A stretch of DNA of 64,000 bases from Sanderia malayensis (GCA_013076295.1 RQOL01000384.1:1-64000), one strand, 5' to 3'; positions 48,432 through 61,090 are shown, counted from the first letter of the stretch. Translations and numbers: made by a program. The notes: a model not told the origin generated them from the sequence alone.

Positions 48432-48705
48432 ATGTCAGAAAATTCAAAAATTAAGCAAAGGCACTGCCGTTTGATTAGAATTATTTCCACACTTGTTCCC
48501 CACCTGACTAGGATTCACATGAGATAGACCCCAGACCCCCAGGATCATCCTTCTTTAAAGCTTTGTGTTTCTTATTTTATCAATTTCACTGTATTAAGGG
48601 CTGGGTTGTGGTGGGCATGTGAATCCTAGTCAGGGGGGAACGAGTGTGGAAATAATTCTAATCAAATGGCAGTGCCCTTGTTTAATTTTCGAATTATTTC
48701 CCACT
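48432..48705. mobile_element. Palindromic foldback element
   Basis: About 48432-48525 and 48634-48705 are inverted copies (core aattatttccacac / gtgtggaaataatt, ctaggattcacatg / catgtgaatcctag) with few mismatches and a spacer of about 110 bp. The outermost parts (aaaattaa.caa) also pair, so the true ends and target site are uncertain. Confidence 0.8.
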
Positions 48706-49050
48706 CATTCCTAGTCCCTGACTACGGATCCCCATGCGATTTCAAAGCCCACTGTGATATTGACAAGGCAGGACAAATGATAATGATACAAGAGATTTCT
48801 CGGAACTCAACATTATATCTCTATTTCACAATGGTTATACACTTCCTTGTAAACAATGGCCTAAATTAACAGGTGAACAAATCTCTTTATTATAATGTTT
48901 TGCGAATGTTTTGGAATTATTCCAACCTGCTGCTTTTGTTATTGCTGACACTGGGAGTCCTTTAGCTTTTGCAAGCGAGGAAGATGCAGACCTTGTTGAA
49001 TGTGCAGTAAAAACTATGATGTCAATTCCTGCAGCAGCTAAAGTTGCTTT
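48706..49050. other. Short region without recognised gene
   Basis: Plus-strand frames (48666-48869 and 48911-49111) have no known motif. The second overlaps the terminal part of the DIRS element. Confidence 0.3.
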
Positions 49051-49096
49051 TATCCACTTGGAGATTGTGCTGTTAAAACCGCTTTATGCGGGGCTT

Positions 49097-49740
49097 TTAC
49101 GATATGAATAATTTTGTACACTCCCCACGTGTTAACTTTGTTCTATCCAAGTAAGTGTTCAAAGTTTGCACCAGGCAGATATTTTCATCTTGGGGAAAAG
49201 ACCTGAATTCGAGAGGTTCTGGGTGAAATGAAGGCCTCGAGGTCTTTGTGAGTTCCTTGATATAAAATACATATTTATCCTTGTCCTTGTGCATAAAATT
49301 GATATCTAGTATGTGCAGTGTTTGTGCTCTTTGTGCACTTAAGAGGGCCATCAAGGTGGCAAGCTTCCATGTGAGTTCCTGGATGCTCAAGTCACAATTA
49401 CTGGTCTTGAGGAAAGATACTTTATAACTTGAGATGCATCATATGTGACGGTATATTTCGGTAATGCTGGTTTGGTTTTAAAAATCCCTTTCATAACCCT
49501 CTTAATAAGAGGGTGATTGCCAACTGTCTGTCCATTTATTGGTTCAATAATGGCAGATGGGCTGATTTGCAGTGTTCATGGCTGAATATTCAACATTTGA
49601 AGTTTTAAATAAATGTGAAAGGGAATCTGCAACCTCTGTGATCTTTGGAGAAGTTGAATAAAAATGCGTTGCCTTACAATGGTCCAACCACTTTTTAATA
49701 TATGCTGAATATTGCAAAAAGTAAAACAAGAAGCTTCCAC
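49097..49740 (-). pseudogene. DIRS tyrosine recombinase, broken
   Basis: An N-terminal piece (QYSAYIKKWLDHCKAT, 49729-49544) is followed by the catalytic part (LATLMALLSAQRAQTLHILD, with the Arg of the first box in QRAQTL, then IKELTKTSRPSFHPEPLEF and TYLDRTKLTRGECTKLFIS). The two pieces are in different frames or separated by stops near 49400-49540. The end with the His-x-x-Arg and Tyr residues lies beyond 49097 and is not clear. Confidence 0.7.
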
Positions 49741-49831
49741 ATGTTTGATTAAATATTAAATCAAAATTTAAAAAACTGTATATTCAATCACAACTTCCAG
49801 TGATCATCATCATATGCCCGAATTAACATAT

Positions 49832-50960
49832 TCACACATGTTGAACATTGTTTTCTGGTCCCCAAACTCCATGAGGACATAACCAGTTCAATCGAGGTTT
49901 GTGACAGACTTTCATTTTGTTCCAATCTAATGAAAATGCATCCACTGCAAAAGCATCTGGATCTGGCCGATTAGAAACAAATTTTTCTACCTGCTTATTT
50001 ATTCTGGAAGCAAATAAATCAATCTCAGGCTCAAATTGAAAATGGGAAGTGACCTGAGTATAAATATTTTCTGAAAGTTTCCATTCCATGCCAGTATTAT
50101 TTTTGCGGGACTGGTAATCTGCCTCAGTGTTAAAAACACCAGGTATGTAGCTGGCTGTAAGCCAGGTATTGTGGGTGATCGCCCAGTCCCAAGCCCAAGT
50201 ATTCCATACCTTGTGATGGTGTAAAAATTGATTTTTCAGGGTGTATAACAAACCCAAGAAAGTCAAACAATGATGTAGCAATGTTTGTAAATTTTAAAGT
50301 TTCTTCAAAGTTTAAATTTGTTAAAAGCAGGTCATCAATGTAGGCCCCTATATTGATTCTTTGTTTGCATAAGACTGACTGTGGGGCCTTTAGCAATTTT
50401 GTAAATTTTCTGGGCCCCGCAGAAAGGCCATTTGGAAGGGCACAAAAATTATAAAGTTTTCCATTGTGCCTAATTTTTAAAAACTTTCTGTCCTCTGCTT
50501 TTATGGTTATAGAGTTATATGCATCTTTAATATCAAGTTTTGTCATAAAACCATCCTGTTTTAGCAGGTTTAAAATGGTGTAAATTGTGTCCCTTTTGAA
50601 ATGTATTTTAGGCTGTAGCTCGTTAAACTTTTTTAAATTCAAAATGAGACGGAAAGTGCCATCACTTTTGGGTCTTAAAAATATAGGTGAAATATATTGT
50701 CCAAGGACATTCTGGGATTCCACAATGACTTTTTCCCATTAGTTTCTAAATTTCTTCATCCACAATGGGTATTTCAGAGGAACTAAAATTATTTTGTGGT
50801 ACATGTTGCTGATGTGGTGCAGCAATGCTATCAAATTCAATTGGTAACCCTTTTACAGTAGACAATATTTCTGGGTCAGAGGTGAGATTTACCCAATTAT
50901 AAAAAAATTTGCAGATACAACCTGCTTGAAATGTTTCAACCCTATTATTCAGGTAGGGAA
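49832..50960 (-). pseudogene. DIRS reverse transcriptase and RNase H
   Basis: From about 50960 the minus strand reads FYNWVNLTSDPEILSTVKG, then SPIFLRPKSDGTFRLILNLK, TKLDIKDAYNSITI, ALPNGLSAGPRKFTKLLKAP, and catalytic INIGAYIDDLLLTN, then LGFVIHPEKSIF. After a frame change near 50150 the RNase H part follows: WLTASYIPGVFNTEADYQSR and FQFEPEIDLFASRINKQVEK, RPDPDAFAVDAFSLDW. These are classic DIRS motifs. Stops upstream of 50723 and the frame change show it is inactive. Confidence 0.8.
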
Positions 50961-51107
50961 TAAACTCATTGGAGCTTACCTTACAGAATTGGAAAGTTTA
51001 TTTCCTGGCATTGAAGTTCCGCTGGCCTCTGATTGCTCGCCAGCCTCGGTCCAAAAAAGACTGTTGTGAGCCATTTTTATTTCCAAATCCATAGTTCTGG
51101 GTTGGTC

Positions 51108-51545
51108 TTACATATGTGGATGATGGGGGTAAAATGTTCTCTTTTTTATTGGCAATTTTTCGCTCAGTCCAGAGGAGAGTCGGTGCATTTCCTTAGATTC
51201 TTTGATGCTTTTTGAGACATCATCCCCAAACAGAAACTGGGTTGGTTTCTTGTCAAGACTACAAATGTGCCTTGTGTCTTCCGCCAGGATACCCCTGACA
51301 TTAATTTTCCTGGCATTATTAAGCAAAGATTGTGCTTGGCCAAGAAATATGATTCCATCTAATCCAGAGTGAATTAGTTTTTTGGAATCTGCCATTTTAC
51401 CCCCTTGGTCAGCCACAAGGACCATATCAGCAATTTGTGTGATGGCTGCAGTTGCTCGCATGATATTGGTTTGTATATTATAATAGCGGCGATCTGCTGG
51501 ACGAATGGACTCAAAATTTTTTATTTCTTTGATCATCGCATTCAT
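51108..51545 (-). pseudogene. DIRS Gag-like fragment
   Basis: Open frame with NIMRATAAITQIADMVLVAD, LDGIIFLGQAQSLLNNARKI, and PTQFLFGDDVSKSIKESKEM. The FLFGDD...K..KE block is typical of DIRS Gag C-terminal regions. The N-terminal part is missing at the right border. Confidence 0.6.
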
Positions 51546-51555
51546 GGCTGGTACC

Positions 51556-51760
51556 GTCGCTTGCCAGGGGGGGAGATTAGAGCTCCCACCTTTACTTCCT
51601 TTAGAAATGTTGCGTCGTTGTATGTATTGTAGGGTATGTATTTTAGAGTATGTATTGTAGGGTATGTATGTATGTAGGGTATGTAGGGTATGTATGTATG
51701 TAGGGTATGTATATTATGTATAGTATTTATAGATAGTATATAGGGTATGTATTGATGTAT
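51556..51760 (+). repeat. Satellite-linked segment shared with 5383-5500
   Basis: The flank gtcgcttg.cagggggggaga, then ctcccacctttactt.cttta, gaaatgt.gcgtcgt matches 5383-5445, and both are followed by the 14-bp gtagggtatgtatt unit. Here the array is short and degrades into TATG-like repeats. Confidence 0.8.
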
Positions 51761-53600
51761 ATATTTATGTAAGTATCTTTTGTAAGTATGTTAATATTAA
51801 TATGTAATGCTTCTGTTTCTAATTTTTGTAATTCTTCAAAAAAGATCACTGCAAAACAGACACTGTCCTTCTTTTTGAACAAATGATCTTCAATTAACAA
51901 ATCTTAAAATGAACTCACCTCACTATAATAATGTTCACAAGGAATGACCACAAACATTCACTTTATGTCTGGGCACCTGAAAAACAAGAAGAAATCATGT
52001 AATATACTTTATAGCATGTTGGCTCATCTCAGTTCTTTTCATGTGGCCTGAAGTCTATAAATGTAAGTAATTTATTGTAACTGCAAATCATTAATTAATT
52101 ACCTCCACCTCATGTATTCACCAAGTCAAGAAACGTATTAAACCTTCTTACCTTTTGTCAACCTTCCATGGCCTACTCTTATTATTGGTATTTTTACCAG
52201 CAGCAACATTTCTGAAGATATAACAGATCACCAAAAATCAATGTACTTCATTCTCCATGTGTCCGAGAAATGGTGTATTTCTAGATATCATGCATAATAA
52301 AGTCTACCAAATTATTTCTTCTTATACTTAGAGGTTCCCCTTCACAACCACACTTCTCCCCATCATCAACGAAGACCAAGGCCGTTTTTCTCTTCGGTGC
52401 CAAGTACATGCTCTTGCTGTTGTTGTGTTCAACTCAACTGCCTGTCTGTCGAATCGAATGGATCATCATGAGAATAATAATAACAACAACGAGGCACGCC
52501 GCCGAATAGAGGCCACAGAACTTTCAAATTGGCGCGAATTTAAAATAGCAATTGCGTGTTTACTTTCTTGCTACAGCAAATGTACATTTTTGTTCAATAT
52601 CTAACGTTGTTAGAAATTGCAGAAATAATAATAATATCTATATATTGAAAAAAAATTATTAGAAAGATTGTTTACTTTGTTATTGGTGAGTTGAATGTTG
52701 AAATTTACCTTTTCTAAACAATCCTTATTTACACCAACAGCGTCTTCTTTAAAGCAACGTTGTCTTTCATTGCATCGCAATGCACTGTCTTTTTAGCGTT
52801 TTTGTCATCTGCTTTTTAGCGTTTCTGTTCTCTGGTTTCTCGGCTAATGTCCAGCCAGTTTTGTTATTAACAAAGTAAAGTAAAGTGAAGTTTTTTTATA
52901 AAGTAAGTATTTCACTCCTTCACTTCAGCATGATCTTTTATTCTCATTTTTTCACTCAATCTATCAACATAATAATATACAAGTTGACAATGTTAAACAT
53001 TCCCTAGTATTAATAGCAACTTTCTCTTTACAAGATAATAATTCATCCAAATCATCTTTCTTCTTTTCTAAAAACAGGGTTTCAAGAAAGTTGATTCCTC
53101 ACATATTTGGTGAGTGTCACAACAATTGTTGTTATACAAAGCCTATTTTAATTAATGTTTAAATGCCTCACCATGTAATTACATTGATCTCCCAAATCTG
53201 AAGCTTAACTACTTAGCTGAACAATCGCAACAATTTCTTATCAATAAAAAGCAAATTAACTGCATAATGCAAATAAAATCTAGCCTTCACAAACACATCA
53301 AATGGATGATTAACTTTTCCAATTTATACATTATCACAACTGTTTTCCTTTAGTTCTTGAAGAACACAATAGAAAGAGTGATGTAGGTCATAAGATAAAG
53401 TGCTCCAATATTTTTATTTGGGAACTTTAAATAACCAATAATTTAATTCCACGATCAAGAGAAATTTCAAACATTTCTTGCAATTATGCTTTAAATTATT
53501 TATTTTATCTTGCAGCTCACCAAAAAACAACAAAACCCATCCACTTGCTCACAAAAATCACTCATATTTCAAATATTAACATTTTCACTTAAATTGGGTT
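51761..53600. other. Upstream region of the Helitron, no gene found
   Basis: AT-rich with no supported coding exon. A site aaattggcgcgaattt at about 52528-52545 resembles an E2F-type element and sits about 1.1 kb before the Rep start. The Helitron 5' TC end could not be located. Confidence 0.35.
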
Positions 53601-53648
53601 GCATATAAAACACATTTTTTTCTTTTTTTTTATATCATCTCTCGCAAA

Positions 53649-56600
53649 ATGCCAAAAAAAGCCAGAAAAAACATCACCGGCTCAAGGTGCTGCGATCAAG
53701 TAAGGAAATCAAATCGCCGAAGTCGTGAGAATAACCAAGAGGCTCATCCAGTTCATTTACCACCTGATAATATGGTACAGGGAGCAGTGAATGATCTTCA
53801 CCAGTTGCAGCAAGAATACCCTCAGCAACCAGCCCGAGAATATCAACCACTACCAGTTCATTATCCACAGATGCAGGCATTGTATGTGCCATGGCAACTA
53901 CCTGCGATGCTTCCCCTCTATGGACTTATAGCAGTACCACAACCAATAAACATTGGCTTACAATATCCTGCAGCACTGGCCCCTCAACTTCAGGTACACA
54001 ACTCGATAATTTCTGCTAAACTTTTCCAATCACGTCAACCATATATTATACAGCTTTTTGTAATTAAAAACTATCAAAATTAAAAGTAATTAATTTATTT
54101 AATTTATTAATTTATTTTTTATATCAACCACATTATCAATATTTTTCCATCCGCAGGTACCACCGATGGTTATGCAGTTGCAACCACCCCTTCTGATTCG
54201 TAATCATGAAGGTCCGGCAGCAATACAAACGGCAAATGTGGAGATGCTCAATGTAATTCAAGCTCAAAACGACAATGGGCAAAAACAAAATTGTTAACAC
54301 AAGTTAACTACAGTTAGGCAACTCCCTTTTCCATTTACCTATTTCAGACATGTACAATTATAAGTCCCCATGTATATTTATATCAATGGGAACTCTATAT
54401 TAATAACATTAAACTTTCCAATAACTAAAAACTTAATGGAAATGATTTCATTTCCTTTTCATTTCAACAGATACGGTCAATGCAGATGCAACCCGAAACA
54501 CATATTGAAAATGAAAATAATGAAATTGAAAGGCCAGCACAACCTGATGAAATCAACGTGGAACAACACATTCCAATTCCACATGATAATCAGGTAAAAC
54601 AGACTACCATCACAATTGGTTTGAAATACACCAGTCATTCTCCATAGGACCATGTCAGGAAATTATTTTGCTCTCTAAATAGGCATATCTTCACAAGTTC
54701 CAGTTTTGTGCATTTCAAAACACATGATTGAGTTATATTAACTTAGATTGCATTGCATTTCAGGATCCACAAATATTGCCTGCTGCTATGGAATTGCAAC
54801 CCAACCTTGAAAACGAGAATGAAGAGAATGAAATAGCGGTACAACCACAAGAAGTTGAAATGCATCACGAAATCCCACCACAACACCAAGATGATGTCCC
54901 CCAACCCATCGAACATCAAGAAAGGGAAGTAAATCAACCTATTCTTGAAATTCCTCAATTCTCCCCAATGCCTCATCATCTTGGGAAAATGACTAGGACA
55001 TGTATTCACTGTGAAGCGAAGTACTTCCGAGAGGAACTCAACACAAGAAAACAATACAACAAATGTTGTATGGGGGATTAATAACTCTCGATCCCATGCA
55101 ACCACCCCCGGCAAATGTGATGCATTTATACACTGGAACTACTGATGAATCTAAATATTTTCTCAAAAATTTCCGTAGATACAATTCACTAATGGCGATG
55201 GCATCCTGGACAGCTAACGTTGTAAGACACGCTAATGCAGGACCACCAGTCATCACCATACATGGAAGTGCATACCATATGACAGGTAAAAATAACGTCC
55301 CTCTCTTAGTAGCTCTTATATTACCCTACATTTTCATATAATAGCTTCAGGTGATGAAACAGATGTTGACAGAACGCTCAAGTCCTTTCCCACCCAATCT
55401 ACAATGGATAAGCTCTCTATGCTTGCCTGAATATGAAAAGTCATCCAATCGTAAATCAAAGCGCTTTATGATGCTTTCATAACAAAGAACTTGCTGCATT
55501 AAAAATTGCAGTTGATATAACGAAGTACAGTTTAGAATGTTTCCTTCAATTCAACAGGGGTAACTGAAACCGACAGGTCCCGAAAATATGCAGAATTATA
55601 CATTATGGACACCCAGCAAGCACTGCAAGAACGCCAGAACACAGCCAGAGAACAAAACTTGGACTTAGACATGGTGGCGCTGCTGCAAAACAAATTGATG
55701 GCAGTAAATCGGTTTGCTCAACATTTTAAAACAATGGGAGAAGTACTGGAAGAGCAAAGGCAGCAAGCCATTGCCAATGATCAGCCTATCCCCACATTCA
55801 AGATGATTATTACCGGTCGCCCAGAACAAGATCGAAGATATGATAATCCTACTGCCAGAGAAATTGCAGCAGTCTACACTACACGCAATGGCGGTGCTCC
55901 TAATCCCGAGAATAGGGAGCTTCAAATTCGAACAAGGCGTGGTAATCTTATGAAGATTAATACCTTAGATCCCGTTGCGGATCCTCTAACCTATCCATTG
56001 TTGTTCTTTCAGGGTGATCGAGGTTACAGCTTGGACCTTCAACGTCTACCTACACATCGAGGACAAGACCAGGAAAATCCTGATCGTGTCCACCGTGTCA
56101 GACTCACAGTCGCCGAATATTATTCGTACCGAATACAAGCCAGAAATCAACTGTCTAAGATTCACAGCGCAACACTTCTCTTTCAACAATATTTGGTGGA
56201 TGCATACACCAAAATCGAAGGAAACAAGCTCAACTGGATTTTGCACAATCAACGGCAAATCAAATGGCCCGGGCAAACAATCCCAACGAACCCCTTCATA
56301 TTGATGTCGGTCGTGTTGTCATACTTCCCTCATCTTTTTCAGGCAGTCAACGAAATATGTACCAGAACTTTCAAGATGCAATGACCATAGTAAGAAAGTA
56401 TGGCAAGCCTGACGTCTTCCTAACCATGACGGACAATCCCAAATGGAAGGAGATTTCAGAAAACATTCTACCACACCAGAAGGCGAATGACCGGCCTGAC
56501 ATCGTCACACGAGTATTTCAACAGAAACTACAAGAACTACTGGAAGATGTCCTTCACAAGCACATTCTCGGACACATTGTTGCACATGTATATGTTATCG

Positions 56601-59600
56601 AATTTCAGAAGAGAGGACTACCACATGCTCACATGATTCTGTTCCTCTCTGAGGCTGATAGACCACGAACACCTGAAGAGGTAACATCTATAGCAATAAT
56701 TTATTATAGAGTAAAAGATAGATTTATTATAGATTTATTATTGAGTATGAAATATTATCATCAGTTGTATTGCTTTGTTAAAAACACAATGCATTTTGAT
56801 GTGTAGAGCTTACATGTGATATTTTTCCTCGAAACCTACAGGTAGATCGACTCATATCAGCTGAAATTCCGGACCCACAGGATGCAAGATATCACAAGTT
56901 AGTACTGAAGCACATGACACATGGACCATGCGGTGATATAAACCCCGGATGTGTTTGCATGGAGAATAACAAATGCAAGAAACGATTTCCGAAAGATCGC
57001 ACTGCCCAAACACAAGTCAATGCGAATGGTTATCCCCTCTACAGACGACGCTGTCGTCATCCAGTCAATCTGGAAGATCGACTTCTAGATGATACATGGG
57101 TTGTGCCACATAATCGCCATCTTCTACTCAAGTATCAGTGTCACATTAATCTCGAAATATGTAGCACTGTGAAGTCCGTGAAATATATTTTCAAATATAT
57201 TCATAAAGGACAAGACATGGCACACGTGGAAATTCTCGAAGGACAGCAGCAGCAAGTACCTCAAGATATTGAGCACGATGAAGTACGCCAATACATCAAC
57301 GCTCGGTATATTGGATCACACGAAGCTGTTCACAGAATATTCCAATTTTCAATGCACGAAAAAAGTCACACTATAAAACGTCTGCATGTTCATTTAAATG
57401 ATCAGCAGACCGTATACTTTCAGGATAATGGAAGGGTCGAACAATTACAAAACATCAATGAAAAAACCACGCTGACGTCTTGGTTTGAATTGAATGCACA
57501 AGACCCGGCTGCACGCCAATATCTCTATCACGAGATTCCTGAACACTATGTTTTCAACGAGCGCACCAAAACATGGAAAGCAAGACAGCGGAGAACACTG
57601 CCTGTCATAGGCAGAATATATCAAGTTCACCCACGACCATGTGAGCAAAGATTTGCACCGAGACTATTGCTTCTCCATAAACGAGGTGCCACGTTGTTTG
57701 AAGATCTTCGCACGATAGAAGGAAACCTGTGCAATTCCTTCAAAGATGCAGCTTTAGCTCTAGGTCTCTTGGAAGATGATGCTGAAATCATACGCTGTTT
57801 GGAGGAGGCAGTTATTTTTAACATGCCAATACAACTGCGACAGTTGTTTGCAACATTACTCCTTTTTCAAACACCTTCTGATATCGCAGCACTCTTCAAC
57901 ATGTTCAAAGAAGCATTGAGTGAAGATTTTGTACGACATGATCAACTCAATCATCCAGATATGGCCATACCTTTTGAAGACCGACACATGTATCAATGTC
58001 TACATGACATTGACGAAAATTTGAAAGTACATGGTCAATCGATCACTAATTATGCTGACCTTCCTCAACTTCCAGCCGACTATGTCATTCCTGAACGAGG
58101 TACTAGTGTGTTATTTTCAAATATGTACTGTATTAGTACGAATATAATAATGTATTCTAAATCGTGCAGACAAGGGCATTTACGTATTTTTGGACATTTA
58201 TTCTCCTGCTTTTCTTTCCAATTTTATTGCAATATATTTCACTTATTATTACAGAGGAAGATGACATCGATGTTGGCAATGCCAGAGAGGAAGGAGAACG
58301 AATGCTGGCCGCATTGAACCCTGAACAGCGAGCCATATACACGGGAATCACTGATGCTATCAACGTGCAATCCGAACAGAACTGTCACTTCGTTGACGGG
58401 CCGGCTGGAACCGGGAAAACTTTCCTTTACAACACGTTGGTTCACAATCTCCAAGCAAATGGACATAAAGTTCAGTGCATGGCGTGGTCAGGAATTGCTG
58501 CAACGCTGCTCATAAATGGTAGAACTTCACATTCTACCTTTCAAATTCCTATACCACTTCAAGCTGAATCAACGTGTAATGTCAAGAGACAGAGCATGGG
58601 AGCACAGGTATTGCGCGAAACTATCCTTTTCATATGGGATGAAGCTTCCATGATTCCCGCACTTGCATTACAAGCAGTCGACCGACTGCTTCGAGACATT
58701 ACACATGTCGACAGACCATTTGGTGGCAAGTTCATGCTACTTGGCGGTGACTTCAGACAAGTTCTACCTGTCGTCACGAAAGCAGGAAGGGAAAGAATTC
58801 TAGCAGAGACTCTAAAATCACACCAGATCATTGATCTATGGACAAAGTTTCAGCAGCATCGCTTACACACCAACATGAGAGCCGTTCAAGATGATTCATA
58901 CCGTGAATTCTCAGAATGGCTTCTCAGACTTGGCAACAAGCAAGAAGCACACGATGCACTGGACAACGTAATTCTGCCACAACAGATATGCACTTCGTCT
59001 AAAGAAGACATGCTGAACTTCATTTTTCCCAGGCCGAACACACCAGATTCACACCTAATGATGGATCCTGTAACAATGTCTGAACGCTGTTGTCTGACTC
59101 CAAAGAATGACTTATCACATCAAGTAAACGACTTAATTCTGGACAGACTTCAAACAGCCGAAAGAACTTATTACAGCACAGACAGTGTTGCCACAGACGA
59201 TCCAGATGAGGAAGAGGCCTACCCCATTGAATTTCTCAACCAACTCACTCCCAATGGAATTCCGATGCACAAACTTAAACTCAAGGTAGGAAGAGTACAA
59301 TCTTTCATCCTATTAACATTAAATTATTATGTGCAAAGGTGGTGCACCATAAAAAAGGCGTCATTAATCACAATAATATTCATTGCATTAGGTTGGTGCA
59401 ACGATCATTCTTCTGCGGAATCTCAATCCAAAGAAAGGTCTTTGCAACGGAACAAGACTCATAGTTCGGCATCTGCGACGTCACGTGATCACAGCAGAGA
59501 TCATTACCAAGGAGCACAGAGGACAACAGGTCATGATTCCCAAGATCACAGTCTCCACTCAGGACACGGAAATGCCGTTCAAAATGAAACGCTGACAGTT

Positions 59601-59811
59601 TCCAGTCAGACTTGCATACTGCTTGACAATCAACAAGGCACAGGGGCAATCCCTGAGGTATGTTGGTTTGTATTTACCTGAGCCCGTGTTCACACATGGT
59701 CAATTATATGTGGCCATGTCCAGAGCAACATCATTTAACGGGCTCAAAGTATACCTCCCAGAGGAAACACACAGGAAAACAAAGAACATTGTTTTCCAGG
59801 AAGTCCTGTAA
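53649..59811 (+). pseudogene. Helitron Rep (HUH) and PIF1-like helicase, nine-exon gene with three lesions
   Basis: Exons: 53649-53993, about 54158-54250, 54471-54594, 54764-55285, 55558-56680, 56842-58099, 58255-59285, 59392-59811. The N-terminus is Gln/Pro rich, then a CIHCEAKYF...NKCC zinc motif, the Helitron-like N domain (LTVAEYYSYRIQARNQL), and the HUH motif in RGLPHAHMILFL. The two catalytic tyrosines sit in SVKYIFKYIHKGQD, spaced four apart. The helicase has Walker A GPAGTGKT, Walker B IWDEAS, GGDFRQVLPVV and the final [19 protein letters not shown]. Lesions: a one-base loss in a G-run at 55070-55074 (frame moves between NKCCMG and GLITLDPMQ), a one-base loss in the A-run near 56261-56263, and an in-frame TGA at 59593-59595. 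Two are homopolymer changes, so assembly error is possible; the TGA is a substitution. Without them it would be a full-length autonomous-type gene. Confidence 0.9.
55372..55432 (-). repeat. Possible lone 90-bp family unit inside the Helitron intron
   Basis: Sequence gaacgctcaag... acccaatctacaatggataagctc... gcttgcctg resembles one reverse-strand unit of the H2-H8 satellite (compare cccacttacaatggattagctc at 24173). It is diverged and lies in the intron between 55285 and 55558. It could be chance. Confidence 0.35.
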
Positions 59812-60346
59812 AGGCTTCATCCTAGCGCTACCATCTGCACAGTTGCTCTACAGAGGGCTGCCTACCAAAACGCACATACACACATTCAAGGGTACGGGTA
59901 TTGTGTGTCAACGCAGATCACGTTGGACATAAGTGTGATGTACAGCCGTTACCGGCACCCTTCTAGAATGAATTCATTCTAGATAACATTGATCTGGGGA
60001 GACCAACTGGACATTACACCATCCACATGTCCAGAGGTGACTGCACCACACACAGCAGTCGGCACAGTCCTGAATCCTGCGTAGCACCCGATTATTAAGA
60101 GTTATGCGTTGCCATTTTCTCCGATATTGCCTATGGGAAAGTGGATTTCCTTACTCTGTGAAAACTGCAAGTTGTCCCTCAAGGATAGTTGATTTTTGCA
60201 AAACATCGCACTATCAATAACATCCCCCCTCTCCTTTTAATACATGAAAACTTGATCTATAATCTATAGAAACCCCTTTAGTGTTTACTGTTATATACTT
60301 CCAAATTTCAATTGCAGTTTTCACCAACAAGGAAAACTTGAACAAA

Positions 60347-60391
60347 GGTTACTCCTTGACGCTGGTGTTTGAGCTTTTAACTAATGTAACC
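60347..60391 (+). other. 3'-terminal hairpin of the Helitron
   Basis: ggttac (60347-60352) pairs with gtaacc (60386-60391). The loop contains the conserved gtgtttgagcttttaactaa. Against the copy at 480-525 two stem pairs differ on both sides with pairing preserved. Confidence 0.7.
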
Positions 60392-60400
60392 GGCAATCTT

Positions 60401-60990
60401 ATTCTTTTTTTGCTATGTACAAACGTAATCCTCACAACAAACGACCGCGGTTATTGAAAGAATACATTCACGCAGTGGCACAGATGTATGCTTGCTGACA
60501 GTGAAGTGCTATTGAAGAATCCAATTGAGGTACTGTCATTTTGGCTAAACACGTCGCTAAACCAATCAATTTTGCAACCTGAACTACGGATTGTATGGAT
60601 CAATTTTTATTGATATTGACAATTCACCAATTCTTTGAATAGTAAACTCTATCATGACTGAACCTTTTGCATTCGTACCTCGCATACAATACAAATATCT
60701 ATCCACGTCCTTTCAAAACATGTTTTTTGTACTGTAGTGTATATCTTTCAGATCTTCCGCATTAATGATAAGGTTTTTAAATTAGCGATTTACATTTTCA
60801 ATAGTAGATAGCCAGGAGATAGATATTTTATCTATCGTTTCAGTTTCAATATTCATATATTTGTGTATTTGTCCCATGTAAATCTCCATTCAATAATATC
60901 ATAACAAAATTTATTGACTTCGTTTTTAATTAGATACATTTCTGCTAAGATCATTCAAACGAGGCGAGACTTCTGTCTCTCATTTCAAAC
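60401..60990. other. Gap without recognised features
   Basis: AT-rich. I see no exon, array or inverted repeat. Confidence 0.4.
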
Positions 60991-61090
60991 GCCTTTGTGC
61001 TGTCTATGTATGATTTTCATCTATGTTATGTCTCATCATCGCACTATTGTTGCCTGTCGGGTCTAAGTTTCTGTCTGCCAACATATGGCA

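Larger units (their letters stand above)
49097..51545 (-). mobile_element. DIRS-type retroelement remnant
   Basis: Read on the minus strand, the order is Gag-like, reverse transcriptase, RNase H and tyrosine recombinase, which is diagnostic of DIRS. Borders are uncertain: the right end is cut at about 51545-51556, where a satellite-linked segment begins, and the left end beyond the recombinase shows no clear repeats. Confidence 0.8.
53600..60400 (+). mobile_element. Near-complete Helitron (Rep/helicase), 3' end defined
   Basis: Bounded on the right by the hairpin-containing segment shared with 275-540. The left end is unknown and may reach back towards 52 kb. It encodes a single spliced Rep/helicase protein. 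A TATA-like catataaaac lies at about 53602 just before the ATG at 53649. Confidence 0.7.

Noticed and set aside
49097..49740. Crypton as source of the tyrosine recombinase
   Set aside because: A DIRS-type reverse transcriptase, RNase H and Gag lie directly upstream in the expected order.
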